DNA of 64,000 nt, from positions 372,001 through 436,000 of the forward strand of contig WRLM01000001.1 in the NCBI GenBank assembly GCA_009777615.1. The letters run 5' to 3'. Shown here piece after piece: positions 17,642-27,573 of the stretch (position 1 is its first letter; the number at the start of each line of letters is the position of its first letter). Origin of the DNA: Candidatus Methanoplasma cognatum. Its GTDB lineage: Archaea > Thermoplasmatota > Thermoplasmata > Methanomassiliicoccales > Methanomethylophilaceae. A model generated the notes under the pieces. The model was given only the letters and a program-made list of their open reading frames with translations, was not told the origin of the DNA and did not search any database. Made by a program: the position numbers and the translations under genes.

Positions 17642-18679
17642 ATGAAGAAAAGAGCAGTGTACCCATTCACAGCCATAGTCGGCCAGGAAAATATGAAAGA
17701 AGCGTTGATACTGAACACCATCTATCCTTTGATAGGCGGCGTTCTGATACGCGGGGAAAAGGGAACGGCGAAATCGACAGCCGTAAGGGCCTTGGCCGAT
17801 CTCCTCCCGGAGAGACATATAGTTACGGGATGTGCGTGCGGATGCGATTTCGACGACGCGAACAGCCTATGTCCCGACTGTCAGGAGAAAAAGGAAAGGG
17901 GGGATCTGACAGGATCAATGTCTCCAATGAGGGTCGTCGAGCTTCCGCTGAGTTCGACCGAGGACCGTGTGGCGGGTACATTGGACATAGAGCATGCAAT
18001 AAAGACGGGGAAAAAGAAGTTCGAACCCGGAGTCCTTGCAAAAGCAAATGGAAACATACTTTATGTGGACGAAATCAATCTGCTTGACGACCATATCGTC
18101 GACCTGCTTCTCGACGCGGCCGCCATGGGAGTAAATTACATCGAAAGAGAGGGTATTTCATACTCGCACCCGTCCAAATTCATTTTGGTCGGGACTATGA
18201 ACCCCGAGGAAGGAGATCTCAGGCCGCAGCTTTTGGATAGGTTCGGCCTTTTGGTGGATGTCGGGTCCGAACATGATGAGACCCGCAGGATGGAGATTAT
18301 ACAAAGACGCATGGAGTTCGAGAAGGATCCCGAAGGCTTCAGAGAGGATTATTTCAAAGAACAGCAGAAGCTGAGAGATATCATAACCGAAGCCCGCTCT
18401 CTTGTAATGGGAATAGAGCCCGGGGCTGATGTTATCCGGGCTGCGGTCAAGATACCTCTGCATCTTGGGGTCGATGGTCACCGTGCCGATCTAACCCTGA
18501 TCAAAGCCGCTATTGCGTATGCTGCCATGAACAAACGGACCGCTGTCACACCGTCAGATGTTGTGCACGTATCCAAACTTGTGATGCCGCATCGTATGAG
18601 GAGAAATCCTTTCCAGGAATCCACTTTGAACACGGAGGAACTGGACTCATGGCTTCAGACAGCGTTCGGAACAAATTAA
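17642..18679 (+). CDS. Chelatase AAA+ motor subunit, ChlI/BchI family
   Basis: A 345-residue AAA+ ATPase that would drive metal insertion by a CobN/BchH-type subunit. Walker A is GEKGTAKST (residues 38-46) and the Walker B region is [18 protein letters not shown]. The Cys-rich insertion (Cys62, 64, 66, 75, 78) is common in archaeal ChlI-like proteins and may bind a metal. The sensor region [20 protein letters not shown] is conserved. ATG 17642 is used because the earlier ATG at 17609 falls inside the operator. It overlaps chlD by 31 nt and heads the chlI-chlD-cobN operon. Confidence 0.92.
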   Translation: MKKRAVYPFTAIVGQENMKEALILNTIYPLIGGVLIRGEKGTAKSTAVRALADLLPERHIVTGCACGCDFDDANSLCPDCQEKKERGDLTGSMSPMRVVELPLSSTEDRVAGTLDIEHAIKTGKKKFEPGVLAKANGNILYVDEINLLDDHIVDLLLDAAAMGVNYIEREGISYSHPSKFILVGTMNPEEGDLRPQLLDRFGLLVDVGSEHDETRRMEIIQRRMEFEKDPEGFREDYFKEQQKLRDIITEARSLVMGIEPGADVIRAAVKIPLHLGVDGHRADLTLIKAAIAYAAMNKRTAVTPSDVVHVSKLVMPHRMRRNPFQESTLNTEELDSWLQTAFGTN

Positions 18680-20523
18680 GGCCGGATTTCCCGTTCTCTG
18701 CCATAGTCGGCAATGACAATGTAAAGAAGGCTATCACGTGTTCCCTTACGTCCCCCGATATAACTTCGATGCTCATCTGCGGTCCAAAAGGATCCGGAAA
18801 ATCTGTCATGGCAAGGTCCATGTCCTCGATTGCCGGGGACAGGAACATAATAACGCTTCCTCTTAATGCCACTGAGGACCAGATATTCGGCGGCATGGAC
18901 ATTGAGAGGACCATGAAAGATGGGAAGAAGGTCCTGTCTGACAGCATCCTGCTCCGCTCCGACAACAACATTCTGCTTGTGGAGAATATCAACCTCATAC
19001 CGGAATATCTGCTTTATCAAATATTGAATGCAGCAGGCACCCGTTACAATACGGTTGAAAGAGAGGGCATATCCGAGACTCACAGCTGCGAGCTCTTGCT
19101 TGTAGCTACCATGGACCCCGAGGAGGGCGGGCTTTCGGAACATCTTTTGGACCGCTTTGATGTGTGCGTTTTCACCTCTAACATTGAAGAGGAAGCACTG
19201 AGAGAAGAGATCATAAAACGGAGACTTGCTTATGAGGCTGACCCAAAGGCATTCATAGAATCCTATTCCGAAATGGATGCTGAGATCTCAGCGAGCATCG
19301 ATAAAGCCCACGACAGGGCAAGATTCACAAGGGTTCCCTCCGGATACTGCAATGCAATATCCGAGGTATGCAATGAGCTGAACGTAGCTGGGCACAGAGG
19401 AGATATTTCCGTAATGAACGCGGCCTGCGCGATAGCGGCATTGGACAACCGGGACATGACGAACCTCGACGATCTGAAGGATGCTGCGGCCATATGTCTG
19501 GAACACCGGAGGAATGACCGTGATCAAGACCAGCCTCCGCCGGAACCCCCCGAGCCTCCGGAGCCGGAAGAACAGGAAGAAGAGGATCAGGAAGAAGAGG
19601 ATGAGCGAGAGGATCCCCCGGAGGATGACCAGGAGCCGCCACCGCCGCCACCTCCTCAGTCAGATGAAGACTTCCAAGAGGAGGTCTTCTCCATAGGGGA
19701 CACATTCAGGGTCATCGACTTTATGCCTAATGCCGATAAGATCCAAGATACAGGGAAGTCGGGCCGCCACAGTCAATCCAAATCCACTGACAAATCAGGA
19801 AGGTGTATAGGATACAGGATACCAAAAGGCAGGGTCAACGACATCGCCTTATGTGCCAGCATAAGGGCGGCTGCGCCTTACCAGATACTCCGCGACCACG
19901 AGGATATGGCCATCGTGCTCAAAGTGGATGACCTCCGGGAGAAGATAAGAGAAAAGAAACAGGGGAACAGCGTTCTGTTCCTTGTCGACGGGAGCGGTTC
20001 TATCGGTGCGCAGAAGCGCATGGTGGCTGTGAAAGGCGCCATATTGTCAATGCTGAAGGATGCTTACCAAAAACGTGACGAGATCGGCATGGCGGTATTC
20101 AGAATAGATAAAGCGGAAGAAATGCTGCCTCTCACAAAAAGCACATTGAAAGCTTACAACATATTGGCCGAGATACCCACAGGGGGGAAGACACCCCTGA
20201 TACACGGACTGCTGAAAGGTTACGATATCCTGAAGGACAGGATCGCGAAGAACACCAGCCCGGTCATGGTTATTTTGTCAGACGGCAGATGCAACGTATC
20301 GTATACTCCAGGCATGAGGGCCGTGGAGGAAATGCTCATGACCGCCGCATCGCTTTCTGAATCCAAAATAAGATTCATTGTCATAGATACGGAAGTAGGC
20401 AGACTGAGGTTCGGTCTTGCCTTGGAATTATGCAGAGCGCTGAACGGCACATACCTGTGCCTGGAAGATCTGAATGCAGAATATATTGAGAGTTCTGTCA
20501 GAATGGTTATGAGAGAAGTGTGA
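18649..20523 (+). CDS. Chelatase subunit ChlD/BchD family (AAA+ plus vWA)
   Basis: A 624-residue protein with three parts. An N-terminal AAA+ module retains a P-loop (GPKGSGKS, about residues 45-52). An acidic, proline-rich linker spans about residues 290-345 ([20 protein letters not shown]). The C-terminal von Willebrand A domain has an intact MIDAS start, DGSGS, at residues 447-451. In Mg- and Co-chelatases this subunit joins the ChlI ring to the large catalytic subunit. Its stop lies 5 nt before the cobN ATG. One ChlI/ChlD pair may serve both CobN proteins, as no second pair is in the window. Confidence 0.92.
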   Translation: MASDSVRNKLRPDFPFSAIVGNDNVKKAITCSLTSPDITSMLICGPKGSGKSVMARSMSSIAGDRNIITLPLNATEDQIFGGMDIERTMKDGKKVLSDSILLRSDNNILLVENINLIPEYLLYQILNAAGTRYNTVEREGISETHSCELLLVATMDPEEGGLSEHLLDRFDVCVFTSNIEEEALREEIIKRRLAYEADPKAFIESYSEMDAEISASIDKAHDRARFTRVPSGYCNAISEVCNELNVAGHRGDISVMNAACAIAALDNRDMTNLDDLKDAAAICLEHRRNDRDQDQPPPEPPEPPEPEEQEEEDQEEEDEREDPPEDDQEPPPPPPPQSDEDFQEEVFSIGDTFRVIDFMPNADKIQDTGKSGRHSQSKSTDKSGRCIGYRIPKGRVNDIALCASIRAAAPYQILRDHEDMAIVLKVDDLREKIREKKQGNSVLFLVDGSGSIGAQKRMVAVKGAILSMLKDAYQKRDEIGMAVFRIDKAEEMLPLTKSTLKAYNILAEIPTGGKTPLIHGLLKGYDILKDRIAKNTSPVMVILSDGRCNVSYTPGMRAVEEMLMTAASLSESKIRFIVIDTEVGRLRFGLALELCRALNGTYLCLEDLNAEYIESSVRMVMREV

Positions 20524-20528
20524 TTTTT

Positions 20529-23500
20529 ATGCCAGCAATATTCAAAAATAAACCCAGTGATCCTAAGAAGACGATCAATGTCGTCAACCTGAGCGTGGCG
20601 AACCAAGACAGTGTATTTTTGGGAAGAGTATGTTCTGAACTGAACGATATCCCCGTGCAGATCGAGATGTATTGCGCCGACTCCAATGACCTTGATGCGG
20701 ACGAACACGCATTCATGGATTTCTTAACAGCGGTAAGGAAAGCGGATATCGTACTTGTGCGGCTGCATGGGGACGAATCCATGTTCAAAAAATATTCTCG
20801 TATGAAGGAAGTCACGGACAAAAAGGATATTGACCTGTTATATTGGGGCGGCCTTCCTGAGTCGAACATCGAGAATAGGCATTTGTTTAAGCATTCTGAT
20901 GAAGAATACAAAAGAGCCGTTACTTTGTTCCTAATAGGTGGGGCGAACAACCACACATCTTTTGGACTCTGGCTATGTAAAGAGATAGGGGGCATCTCCG
21001 AGATCGTAGTTCCGGAACCTGTTTTCAACCGCACCGACGGCCTGTTCCTTCCCTGGCTTTCAAAGCAGCCGGACCTTGATGAATACCTTAGGGGCCTGGA
21101 CCCCTCAAAACCGACCATCGGCGTCATGTTCCATCATTCCGGCGTTATCAAAGAACGTATCGGGGCGATCGAAGACCTGGTATTGGATCTTAAAAAGAGA
21201 GATGTGAATGTCATACCCATATTTTTTGAGTCCTCCTCCAGCCCGATAACCGGAAGTCTGGGGGTCAGGAAGACAATAGAGAAATATCTGTTCCTGGACG
21301 GAAAACCTATTGTGGAATCCGTCATAATGTGCGTGGGGTTCTCGCAGATCTCCTTCGGCGGTCAAAGCAGCGACATAGAAGCATACAATTTCTTCAGAGA
21401 CCTGGACGTACCTGTCCTTCAGGGCATAACCGTGATGAGGCCCCCGGACAAATGGGATGAGGACATAATAGGTTTGACCTCAGTGGAGATCGGGGTCAAC
21501 GTCATATGGCCGGAGTTCGACGGCCAGATAATAACCGTCCCTCTTAGTTTCACGATCAGAGAAGAGGACGGCAGCTATCAAACGGTCTCGGTCCCGAACA
21601 GGATAGAGAGAATATCCACTCTTGCGATCGCGTGGGCAAAACTTCGCCGCACTCCTCCCCGGGAGAGGAAGACGGTCATACTACTGAACATGTACCCTCC
21701 CACCAACGACCGTGTGGGCGGAGCAGCAGGCCTTGACACCTTCGAGAGCATAAAGAATTGCTTGATATCTATGAAAGAGAAGGGTTACGTCATAGACCAT
21801 ATCCCGGAGAACGGCAACGAGATAGTCAATGAAGTACTCGCCGGCGTTACAAGCGATCTCGAATGGGTGCCCGAAGATGAGATAGAGCAGCGCGCGGCCG
21901 ATCTTCTCGGACTTGACCGATACATGAAATGGTTCAATTCCCTCTCCTCTAAAGCAAGGGAAGGTATCGTCAGAAGCTGGGGAGACCCGCCCGGAGAGAT
22001 ATCCGTTCACGATGGTCAGTTCATAATCCCCGGCGTCACGAACGGTAACGTGTTCATAGGCATACAGCCAAACAGGGGGCAGCACGAACAGGCTGAGACA
22101 CTCTATCACGATCCGCGCGTCGTAATGCCCCACCAATACCTTGCATATTACAGGTGGATACGTGACATCTTCAAAGCGGACTGTGTTGTCCATATGGGGA
22201 CGCACGGCACGTTAGAATGGCTTCCCGGAAAAGGCAACGGTCTTTCCAGGGACTGCTATCCAGATGTGATCCTGGACACCATGCCTAACGTCTACCCCTA
22301 CATCATTGACGACCCCGGAGAGGGGATACAGTGTAAAAGGAGGACCAACTCCGTTCTCATAAGCTATATGTGTCCTTCTATGACGCGCGCAGGCAGTTAT
22401 GACGAGCTGATGGACCTGGACGGTAGCCTCCAGCAGTATCTTTATTTCAAGGCCACTGAACAGACCGAGAAATACATACCCCTTGAGGAGAAGATATTCG
22501 AACTCGTACGCACCATGGACATGTTCAAAGAACTAGGCCTGGACAGAGACTGCTCCAGAGAGGATGTGGCAGAGAAGATGGACTTGATCTACGACTACGT
22601 ATCAGACCTCAAAGATGCGATGATAAAGGACGGTCTGCACATATTAGGCGACGTTCCTGAAGGCGAGCGGATGATAGAGATGGTGTACAGTCTCTGCCGT
22701 TTGAGGAACGGGAACATACCGTCGTTACGCGTCTCCGTGGCCGAGTTAAAAGGCCTGAATTTGGACGAGCTTCTTGATAAACCCTCAGTTTTCAACACGG
22801 AAAAAGGATGCCTCAACGGGGCCTTGGTCGATGATGTGGACAAAGACTTCAACACGCTCCTTGACCGTATGTACGGGGTTGGTTTCGATATAGAAGGATG
22901 TTTCTCAATTGCGTCCGAAATGTTCGGAATACTTACGAAGGAGATGAAAGAATCGATCTCTTACGTTTGCGAACACATCTATCCGAGCATAAACAGGATG
23001 ACCGACGAGACAGACAACTTCGTCATAGGTATATCTGGACAATATGTCCCTCCGGGACCTTCAGGTGCCCCAACGAGAGGCAACGCCCACCTTTTACCGA
23101 CCGGTACCAATTTCTATTCGATCGACCCGGATGCCATACCTTCCGAGGCAAGCTGGCGCGTTGGAAAGCAGATGGCCGAAGATATGGTCAACCGTTATGT
23201 GGAGGACAACGGCAATTACCCGGAGAATGTGGGGATAGTCGTGTGGGCTACCGATACGATGAAGACATACGGCGATGACGTCGCATACATTCTGTACTTA
23301 ATGGGAATAAAGCCGAAGTGGGGTGCCGTCGGAGGCAAGGTCCTCGGCCTTGAGGTCATACCGCTGGAAGAGCTGGGAAGGCCGAGGATTGACGTACTGT
23401 GCCGCATATCCGGCCTTTTCAGGGACTCTTTCCCAAACCTGTCTGACATGATAACGGACGCCACGAATATGGTTGCCGCTCTGGACGAGTCCGACGAAGA

Positions 23501-24320
23501 GAACTACTACAAGAAGCATCTTAACGAAGATATCAAAAAATACATCCGCGACGGGTTGTCCGACGAAGAAGCTTCGGACATGGCGAGAATAAGGATATTC
23601 GGCGATCCTCCCGGACAGCACGGCAACGGGGTCTCTGTTCTGATAGCATCCTCCAAGTGGGAAACTCTAGATCAAATCGCTGAGACGTATGCCACATGGG
23701 GCGCGTACGCTTACGGCGGAAAATGGAAGGGACAGAAGGTCACAGCCGCGTTCAAGAAACGTATCGGAGAACTTAACGTAACCGTGAAGAATCATAATGA
23801 CAGGGAGTTCGACATGCTGGACATCGACGACGACTATGACTCGCTGGGAGGCATGAATGCAGCCGTAAGGACGTTCGGAGGCCATAAGCCGTACTCAGTA
23901 ATGGGGGACAGCTCCGATGTGGATCGTCTGAAAACCCGTACTCTCGAAGAGGAGACCGCCTATGTTATGAGGAGCCGTGTCCTCAATCCTAAATGGTTTG
24001 AAGGGTTGAAGCCACATGGGTATAAGGGAGCTATGGAAGTATCCAAGCTTACTGAATACATACTCGGGTGGAGCTCAACGTCCGATAACATAGAAGATTG
24101 GATGTTCCAGGCCGTGACCGAAAAGTACATCTTCGATAAGGAGAACAGGCAATGGATCGAGGAGAACAACCCATACGCTATGAAGGAAATGATCGAAGAC
24201 ATGCTTGAGGCAATAGATCGCGATCTCTGGGATGCTCCCGAAGATGTAAAAGAAAAGCTGAGGGAACTCTATTTGGATGCGGAAGGAAAAATGGAAGAGT
24301 TGGGCTCGCTTAAAGGATGA
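20529..24320 (+). CDS. CobN/BchH-family chelatase large subunit, copy 1
   Basis: A 1263-residue protein of the class that binds the tetrapyrrole and inserts metal (Co in CobN, Mg in BchH/ChlH). Signatures are VVHMGTHGTLEWLPGKGNG near residue 555, IDDPGEGIQCKRRTNS, PPGPSGAPTRGNAHLLPTG and GIVVWATDTMKTYGDD. Length is typical. ATG 20529 is preferred to the GTG at 20520, which overlaps the chlD stop. A second copy at 48992-52768 is similar throughout but diverged, so the two probably differ in substrate or metal. The metal and the ring system cannot be told from the sequence. Confidence 0.92.
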   Translation: MPAIFKNKPSDPKKTINVVNLSVANQDSVFLGRVCSELNDIPVQIEMYCADSNDLDADEHAFMDFLTAVRKADIVLVRLHGDESMFKKYSRMKEVTDKKDIDLLYWGGLPESNIENRHLFKHSDEEYKRAVTLFLIGGANNHTSFGLWLCKEIGGISEIVVPEPVFNRTDGLFLPWLSKQPDLDEYLRGLDPSKPTIGVMFHHSGVIKERIGAIEDLVLDLKKRDVNVIPIFFESSSSPITGSLGVRKTIEKYLFLDGKPIVESVIMCVGFSQISFGGQSSDIEAYNFFRDLDVPVLQGITVMRPPDKWDEDIIGLTSVEIGVNVIWPEFDGQIITVPLSFTIREEDGSYQTVSVPNRIERISTLAIAWAKLRRTPPRERKTVILLNMYPPTNDRVGGAAGLDTFESIKNCLISMKEKGYVIDHIPENGNEIVNEVLAGVTSDLEWVPEDEIEQRAADLLGLDRYMKWFNSLSSKAREGIVRSWGDPPGEISVHDGQFIIPGVTNGNVFIGIQPNRGQHEQAETLYHDPRVVMPHQYLAYYRWIRDIFKADCVVHMGTHGTLEWLPGKGNGLSRDCYPDVILDTMPNVYPYIIDDPGEGIQCKRRTNSVLISYMCPSMTRAGSYDELMDLDGSLQQYLYFKATEQTEKYIPLEEKIFELVRTMDMFKELGLDRDCSREDVAEKMDLIYDYVSDLKDAMIKDGLHILGDVPEGERMIEMVYSLCRLRNGNIPSLRVSVAELKGLNLDELLDKPSVFNTEKGCLNGALVDDVDKDFNTLLDRMYGVGFDIEGCFSIASEMFGILTKEMKESISYVCEHIYPSINRMTDETDNFVIGISGQYVPPGPSGAPTRGNAHLLPTGTNFYSIDPDAIPSEASWRVGKQMAEDMVNRYVEDNGNYPENVGIVVWATDTMKTYGDDVAYILYLMGIKPKWGAVGGKVLGLEVIPLEELGRPRIDVLCRISGLFRDSFPNLSDMITDATNMVAALDESDEENYYKKHLNEDIKKYIRDGLSDEEASDMARIRIFGDPPGQHGNGVSVLIASSKWETLDQIAETYATWGAYAYGGKWKGQKVTAAFKKRIGELNVTVKNHNDREFDMLDIDDDYDSLGGMNAAVRTFGGHKPYSVMGDSSDVDRLKTRTLEEETAYVMRSRVLNPKWFEGLKPHGYKGAMEVSKLTEYILGWSSTSDNIEDWMFQAVTEKYIFDKENRQWIEENNPYAMKEMIEDMLEAIDRDLWDAPEDVKEKLRELYLDAEGKMEELGSLKG

Positions 24321-24466
24321 CCTCTGGCGCATAATTCGATCAAGTGAAATGTGGAGAGCATACCTCTCTGTGTTCCCGGCATTGCTGCACAGCGCAACCA
24401 GCCGGAATAAGCGATGGAAAAAAGGCCGGGTCGCTATGAGAACAGAAGATTGAGAAAAAAGAGCCC

Positions 24467-24490
24467 GGGAGGGCGAACCCTCCCTTTTTT
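24467..24490. terminator. Bidirectional hairpin terminator
   Basis: A 7-bp GGGAGGG/CCCTCCC stem with a CGAA loop has T6 on one side and A-rich sequence on the other. It lies between the convergent cobN and ABC-2 permease genes. Nothing else is seen in 24321-24521. Confidence 0.75.
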
Positions 24491-24521
24491 GTTTATTGAA
24501 TAAAGTTTGACCGTGATGTCC

Positions 24522-25328
24522 TCAGATCCTCCTGGACTTCATCAGATATATGTTAAGCAGAAGCAACGCCAACCCCATTGCGATCAATATTATCAGGAAC
24601 ACCCAAGACATCGTATCGAAAGGCACTACTCCGTCAACCCGGATCAGGGATTCCCTCATAAGGGTGCTTGAGTACGTCAGCGGAAGCACATACAAAATAG
24701 CCTGGAACCATCCGGGCATCATCGATATCACAAAGAACGTACCGCACAGGAATGTCATGGGGAGGATCACCAATGTACTGAATGTTGCCATACTCGCATG
24801 CGATTTTGCCAAGAACGCGGCGGTCTCACCCAACATGGAGAATGTGAAACAAGACACCAACAGGACGATCACGAAATGAAAACTGAACTCTAACTGCATA
24901 CCGGTAGTGCCTGTTAGGTGCGTGAACACGAAGCCTAGGATAAAGATAATTGAACAGCTCAAAAGACCGCGTATTATTCCCATCATTGCCTTTCCGATGG
25001 CGATAGAAGAGAATCTGAGGGGGCACAACATCATCTCATCGAAGCTTCGGTAGTATAATCTTTGAACATTCATCCTTCCGGATACTGAGGAGAACGGCGC
25101 GGACAGCGCTGTCAAAGCAATTATACCGGGTATAATGAAAGTAATGTATGACATGATGCCATAGTCGGTCTCAATGTCATTAACGAATGTTCCAACCCCG
25201 TAGCCAAAGGCCAGAAGATAAAGGAAAGGGGTCATCATGCTCATAAGGAAGACATTCACCCACGTGTGCCTCATGAAGCGTATGTCGGCCCATGCCACGT
25301 TGCTTATTTCTCGTACATTGTCGATCAT
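24522..25328 (-). CDS. ABC-2 type transporter permease, copy 1
   Basis: A 268-residue protein with about six membrane helices, of the ABC-2/DrrB class (VNVFLMSMMTPFLYLLAFGY; IVLLVSCFTFSMLGETAAFL). Such permeases pair with a DrrA-like ATPase and usually export lipophilic or large molecules, though some import. The ATG overlaps the ATPase stop (ATGA). The paralogous pair at 39101-40779 has the same order and is under the same operator type. Confidence 0.88.
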   Translation of the reverse strand: MIDNVREISNVAWADIRFMRHTWVNVFLMSMMTPFLYLLAFGYGVGTFVNDIETDYGIMSYITFIIPGIIALTALSAPFSSVSGRMNVQRLYYRSFDEMMLCPLRFSSIAIGKAMMGIIRGLLSCSIIFILGFVFTHLTGTTGMQLEFSFHFVIVLLVSCFTFSMLGETAAFLAKSHASMATFSTLVILPMTFLCGTFFVISMMPGWFQAILYVLPLTYSSTLMRESLIRVDGVVPFDTMSWVFLIILIAMGLALLLLNIYLMKSRRI

Positions 25329-26185
25329 TTCTGATCACCAACGGAGTCACCGGTTATCTTGACGAAACAGTCCTCGAGGTTTGTGTTCCTGATCACAACC
25401 GTATATCCGTAGCCAAGCTTGCTTGCATATTGGTTGGCCTCTTCTCTGTCGTCGAAATAAGAATAATCTGTCTTTTCCCCGTCAAAGGCTTCAACTGCCG
25501 TGGATCCGACTTTGACGCAAAGGTTCTTGGGCGTATCTGTCTCAATGATCTTCCCATTGTTAATGAATGCGACCCTGTTGCAGAGCGCTTCCGCCTCTTC
25601 TATGTAATGTGTAGTAAGGAAAATGGTGGTTCCGTCGCTGTGCAGTTTCTTTATTATGTCCCAGATGAGCCTTCTTCCGGCGATGTCCAGTCCTACCGTC
25701 GGCTCGTCCAGGAACAATACTGGGGGGTTGTGGATGAGCGCGCATGCGATGCAGACCCTTTTCTTCCAGCCTCCTGACAGTTTTGTTGTTTTATAGTCAC
25801 GGTACTCTCCTATCCCCAGATATTCGATCAGTTCATTTATTCTCTTCATCCCGACCTTTTTTGGGATCTTGTGGTACTTGGCATGGCATATCATGTTCTC
25901 GATGACCGTCAGGTCGTTGTCGAGACTGATGTGCTGCTGTATCACCCCGATACTCGTTTTTGCTTTGATCGTTTCTTTATCGATGTCATATCCGTTTATG
26001 ATCACCGTTCCGGAGTCCTTGTTCAAAAGAGTGGTTATAAGCCTTATGGCAGTGGTCTTCCCGGCACCGTTGGGCCCAAGGAAACCGAACACCTCTCCTT
26101 TCATTATTTTTAAGTCAATATTGTCTACAGCAACCTTCTTACCGAATGTCTTCGACAATCCCTCAACCGATATCACTTCCTCCAA
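25325..26185 (-). CDS. ABC-2 type transporter ATPase, copy 1
   Basis: A 286-residue ATPase of the DrrA/CcmA class. Walker A is GPNGAGKTT, the signature region KLSGGWKKRVCIACAL, Walker B LFLDEPTVGLD, and the switch TTHYIEEAE. The start is a TTG at 26185 with GGTGA four bases upstream; no in-frame ATG would give the full nucleotide-binding domain. The gene lies 11 bp from an operator (26197-26213) and is translationally coupled to the permease. Confidence 0.9.
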   Translation of the reverse strand: MEEVISVEGLSKTFGKKVAVDNIDLKIMKGEVFGFLGPNGAGKTTAIRLITTLLNKDSGTVIINGYDIDKETIKAKTSIGVIQQHISLDNDLTVIENMICHAKYHKIPKKVGMKRINELIEYLGIGEYRDYKTTKLSGGWKKRVCIACALIHNPPVLFLDEPTVGLDIAGRRLIWDIIKKLHSDGTTIFLTTHYIEEAEALCNRVAFINNGKIIETDTPKNLCVKVGSTAVEAFDGEKTDYSYFDDREEANQYASKLGYGYTVVIRNTNLEDCFVKITGDSVGDQK

Positions 26186-26196
26186 TTAATCACCTA

Positions 26197-26213
26197 TTGG
26201 AATATATGTCCAA
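26197..26213. promoter_or_regulatory. Shared 17-bp operator, site 3 (ABC-2 pair, copy 1)
   Basis: TTGGAATATATGTCCAA. It is directly upstream of the TTG-started ATPase gene, with an AT-rich GATTTATGTA about 10 bp beyond on the minus strand. Confidence 0.75.
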
Positions 26214-26384
26214 CATACATAAATCGCGAACTTATGTATAAACCTGAGGGTCAGCTAGACCCACGATCATCCATTTAGTTGTACTGTGGACGGTTGGCCT
26301 TCTCGTCAAAGATCAAGACTGTTCTAGTTTGCCGTCTGATATGCTGAATCGAGTACCCATTTGTTTCTCTGAACCGATCTGACG

Positions 26385-26401
26385 TTGGATGTATGTGCCA
26401 A
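26385..26401. promoter_or_regulatory. Shared operator, site 4 (small protein / Sel1 operon)
   Basis: TTGGATGTATGTGCCAA, with outer arms TTGG/CCAA intact and two inner changes. It lies 41 bp before the ATG at 26443. A CTATATTA element is on its downstream side here, unlike most other sites. Confidence 0.6.
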
Positions 26402-26442
26402 TCTATATTACACAGTAACCCGTTAAGAGCCCGGAATACAGC

Positions 26443-26712
26443 ATGGCCGGAAAACACTATGACATCAGCGCTGGGCCGAGGGATCCCGAATATATCACGA
26501 TCAAAGCAAAGAAGTGCATTATAGCATATCCCGTAAGGGCATTAGGGGAGAAGAGCACCGCCCTGAACATTGTCAAAGGGGCGGTGGACCTTACCGGGAG
26601 GAGGATCGAAGAACTACTCTCTAAAATGGGTCCCCACCCTTCCGTTATGGAGAGCAACTGCCGCGATGCCACCGAGAAAACGGCAACCATGGTCACCGAT
26701 AACAGGTGTTGA
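26443..26712 (+). CDS. Small protein of unknown function in the operator-controlled set
   Basis: An 89-residue protein that I do not recognise. It starts MAGKHYDISAGPRDPEY, has a central TALNIVKGAVDLTGRRIEEL helix-like stretch and ends in DNRC. It has cysteines at residues 25, 73 and 89 and no membrane segment. The operator lies 41 bp upstream and the Sel1-repeat gene begins 1 nt after its stop, so the two are very likely cotranscribed. Its function is unknown. Confidence 0.55.
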   Translation: MAGKHYDISAGPRDPEYITIKAKKCIIAYPVRALGEKSTALNIVKGAVDLTGRRIEELLSKMGPHPSVMESNCRDATEKTATMVTDNRC

Positions 26713-26713
26713 C

Positions 26714-27538
26714 ATGCTTGACAGGTTCAACGACCCTATTGAAGACATCGGGCCATCCGATCCTTTCAATCTTGCTTTGATCTCAACGAGCGAAACCGAA
26801 GCAGAAAAATTTTACAGAGAATCCGTCAGGCATGGCAACACAATGGCAATGGTCAATCTTGGAGTGATGCTTATCGACCGTGAAGGGCCGAATGAGGAGG
26901 CAGTATTGCTTTTCCGCACGGCCGCTGAGAACGGAAACGATTCAGGTATGAGGAACATGGGCTATGTGAATGCGGTCGGTATCGGCGTTCCGGTGAACAA
27001 AGAAGAAGGCGTCAGATGGTATAGGATGGCAGCGGAAAGAGGGAACATCAAAGCCCAATGCAATCTGGCGATACTTTACAGGGGCGGTAAGGGAACTCAT
27101 CAGGATTATGAGGAGGCATTGAAGTGGAATATCATGTCGGCCGAAGCAGGGTACTTCAGAGCGCAGGCCAACCTCGCCCAGCTATATATGAACGGTCAGG
27201 GAACTGAGAAAGACGTCTCTAAAGCGCTCTACTGGTATGGGAAAGCTGCAGAGAATGGTTCTCCGCGCGGGATGTACAACCTTGCGCTGATGTACCTTGA
27301 AGGAACAGGCACAGCCGCAGACAAAGAGGGAGCAACGGAACTTCTGAGAACTGCGGCCGATAAAGGATATTCAAAGGCCATGTATGTGTTGGGAGACATA
27401 CTCCGATCCGAAGGAAATGATGATGAGGCTTTTGAGCTTTTCAATTCTGGTGCGGCAAAGGGAGAACCGCGTTGTATTGATGTCCTCAGATCTGCGGGAA
27501 TGCCCATACCAGAGTATACAGGATGGAAGAGAAAGTAA
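26714..27538 (+). CDS. Sel1-like repeat protein
   Basis: A 274-residue protein built of about six Sel1-like (SLR, TPR-related) repeats of some 36 residues, for example AENGNDSGMRNMGYVNAVGI, AERGNIKAQCNLAILYRG and AENGSPRGMYNLALMYLEGT. Such repeats form alpha-solenoids that bind other proteins. No signal peptide is visible, so it is probably cytoplasmic. ATG 26714 directly follows the small protein's stop; the longer frame opening at 26570 only overlaps that gene. It may scaffold the island's enzymes, but that is a guess from position. Confidence 0.85.
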   Translation: MLDRFNDPIEDIGPSDPFNLALISTSETEAEKFYRESVRHGNTMAMVNLGVMLIDREGPNEEAVLLFRTAAENGNDSGMRNMGYVNAVGIGVPVNKEEGVRWYRMAAERGNIKAQCNLAILYRGGKGTHQDYEEALKWNIMSAEAGYFRAQANLAQLYMNGQGTEKDVSKALYWYGKAAENGSPRGMYNLALMYLEGTGTAADKEGATELLRTAADKGYSKAMYVLGDILRSEGNDDEAFELFNSGAAKGEPRCIDVLRSAGMPIPEYTGWKRK

Positions 27539-27573
27539 TTGAAAACGTTTAGTGAGGTCCTTGATTCAGACGA

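Noticed and set aside
26570-27538. Longer Sel1 protein starting at 26570
   Set aside because: The extra 48 residues overlap the upstream small gene and show no repeat pattern. The ATG at 26714 gives a clean start right after that gene's stop.
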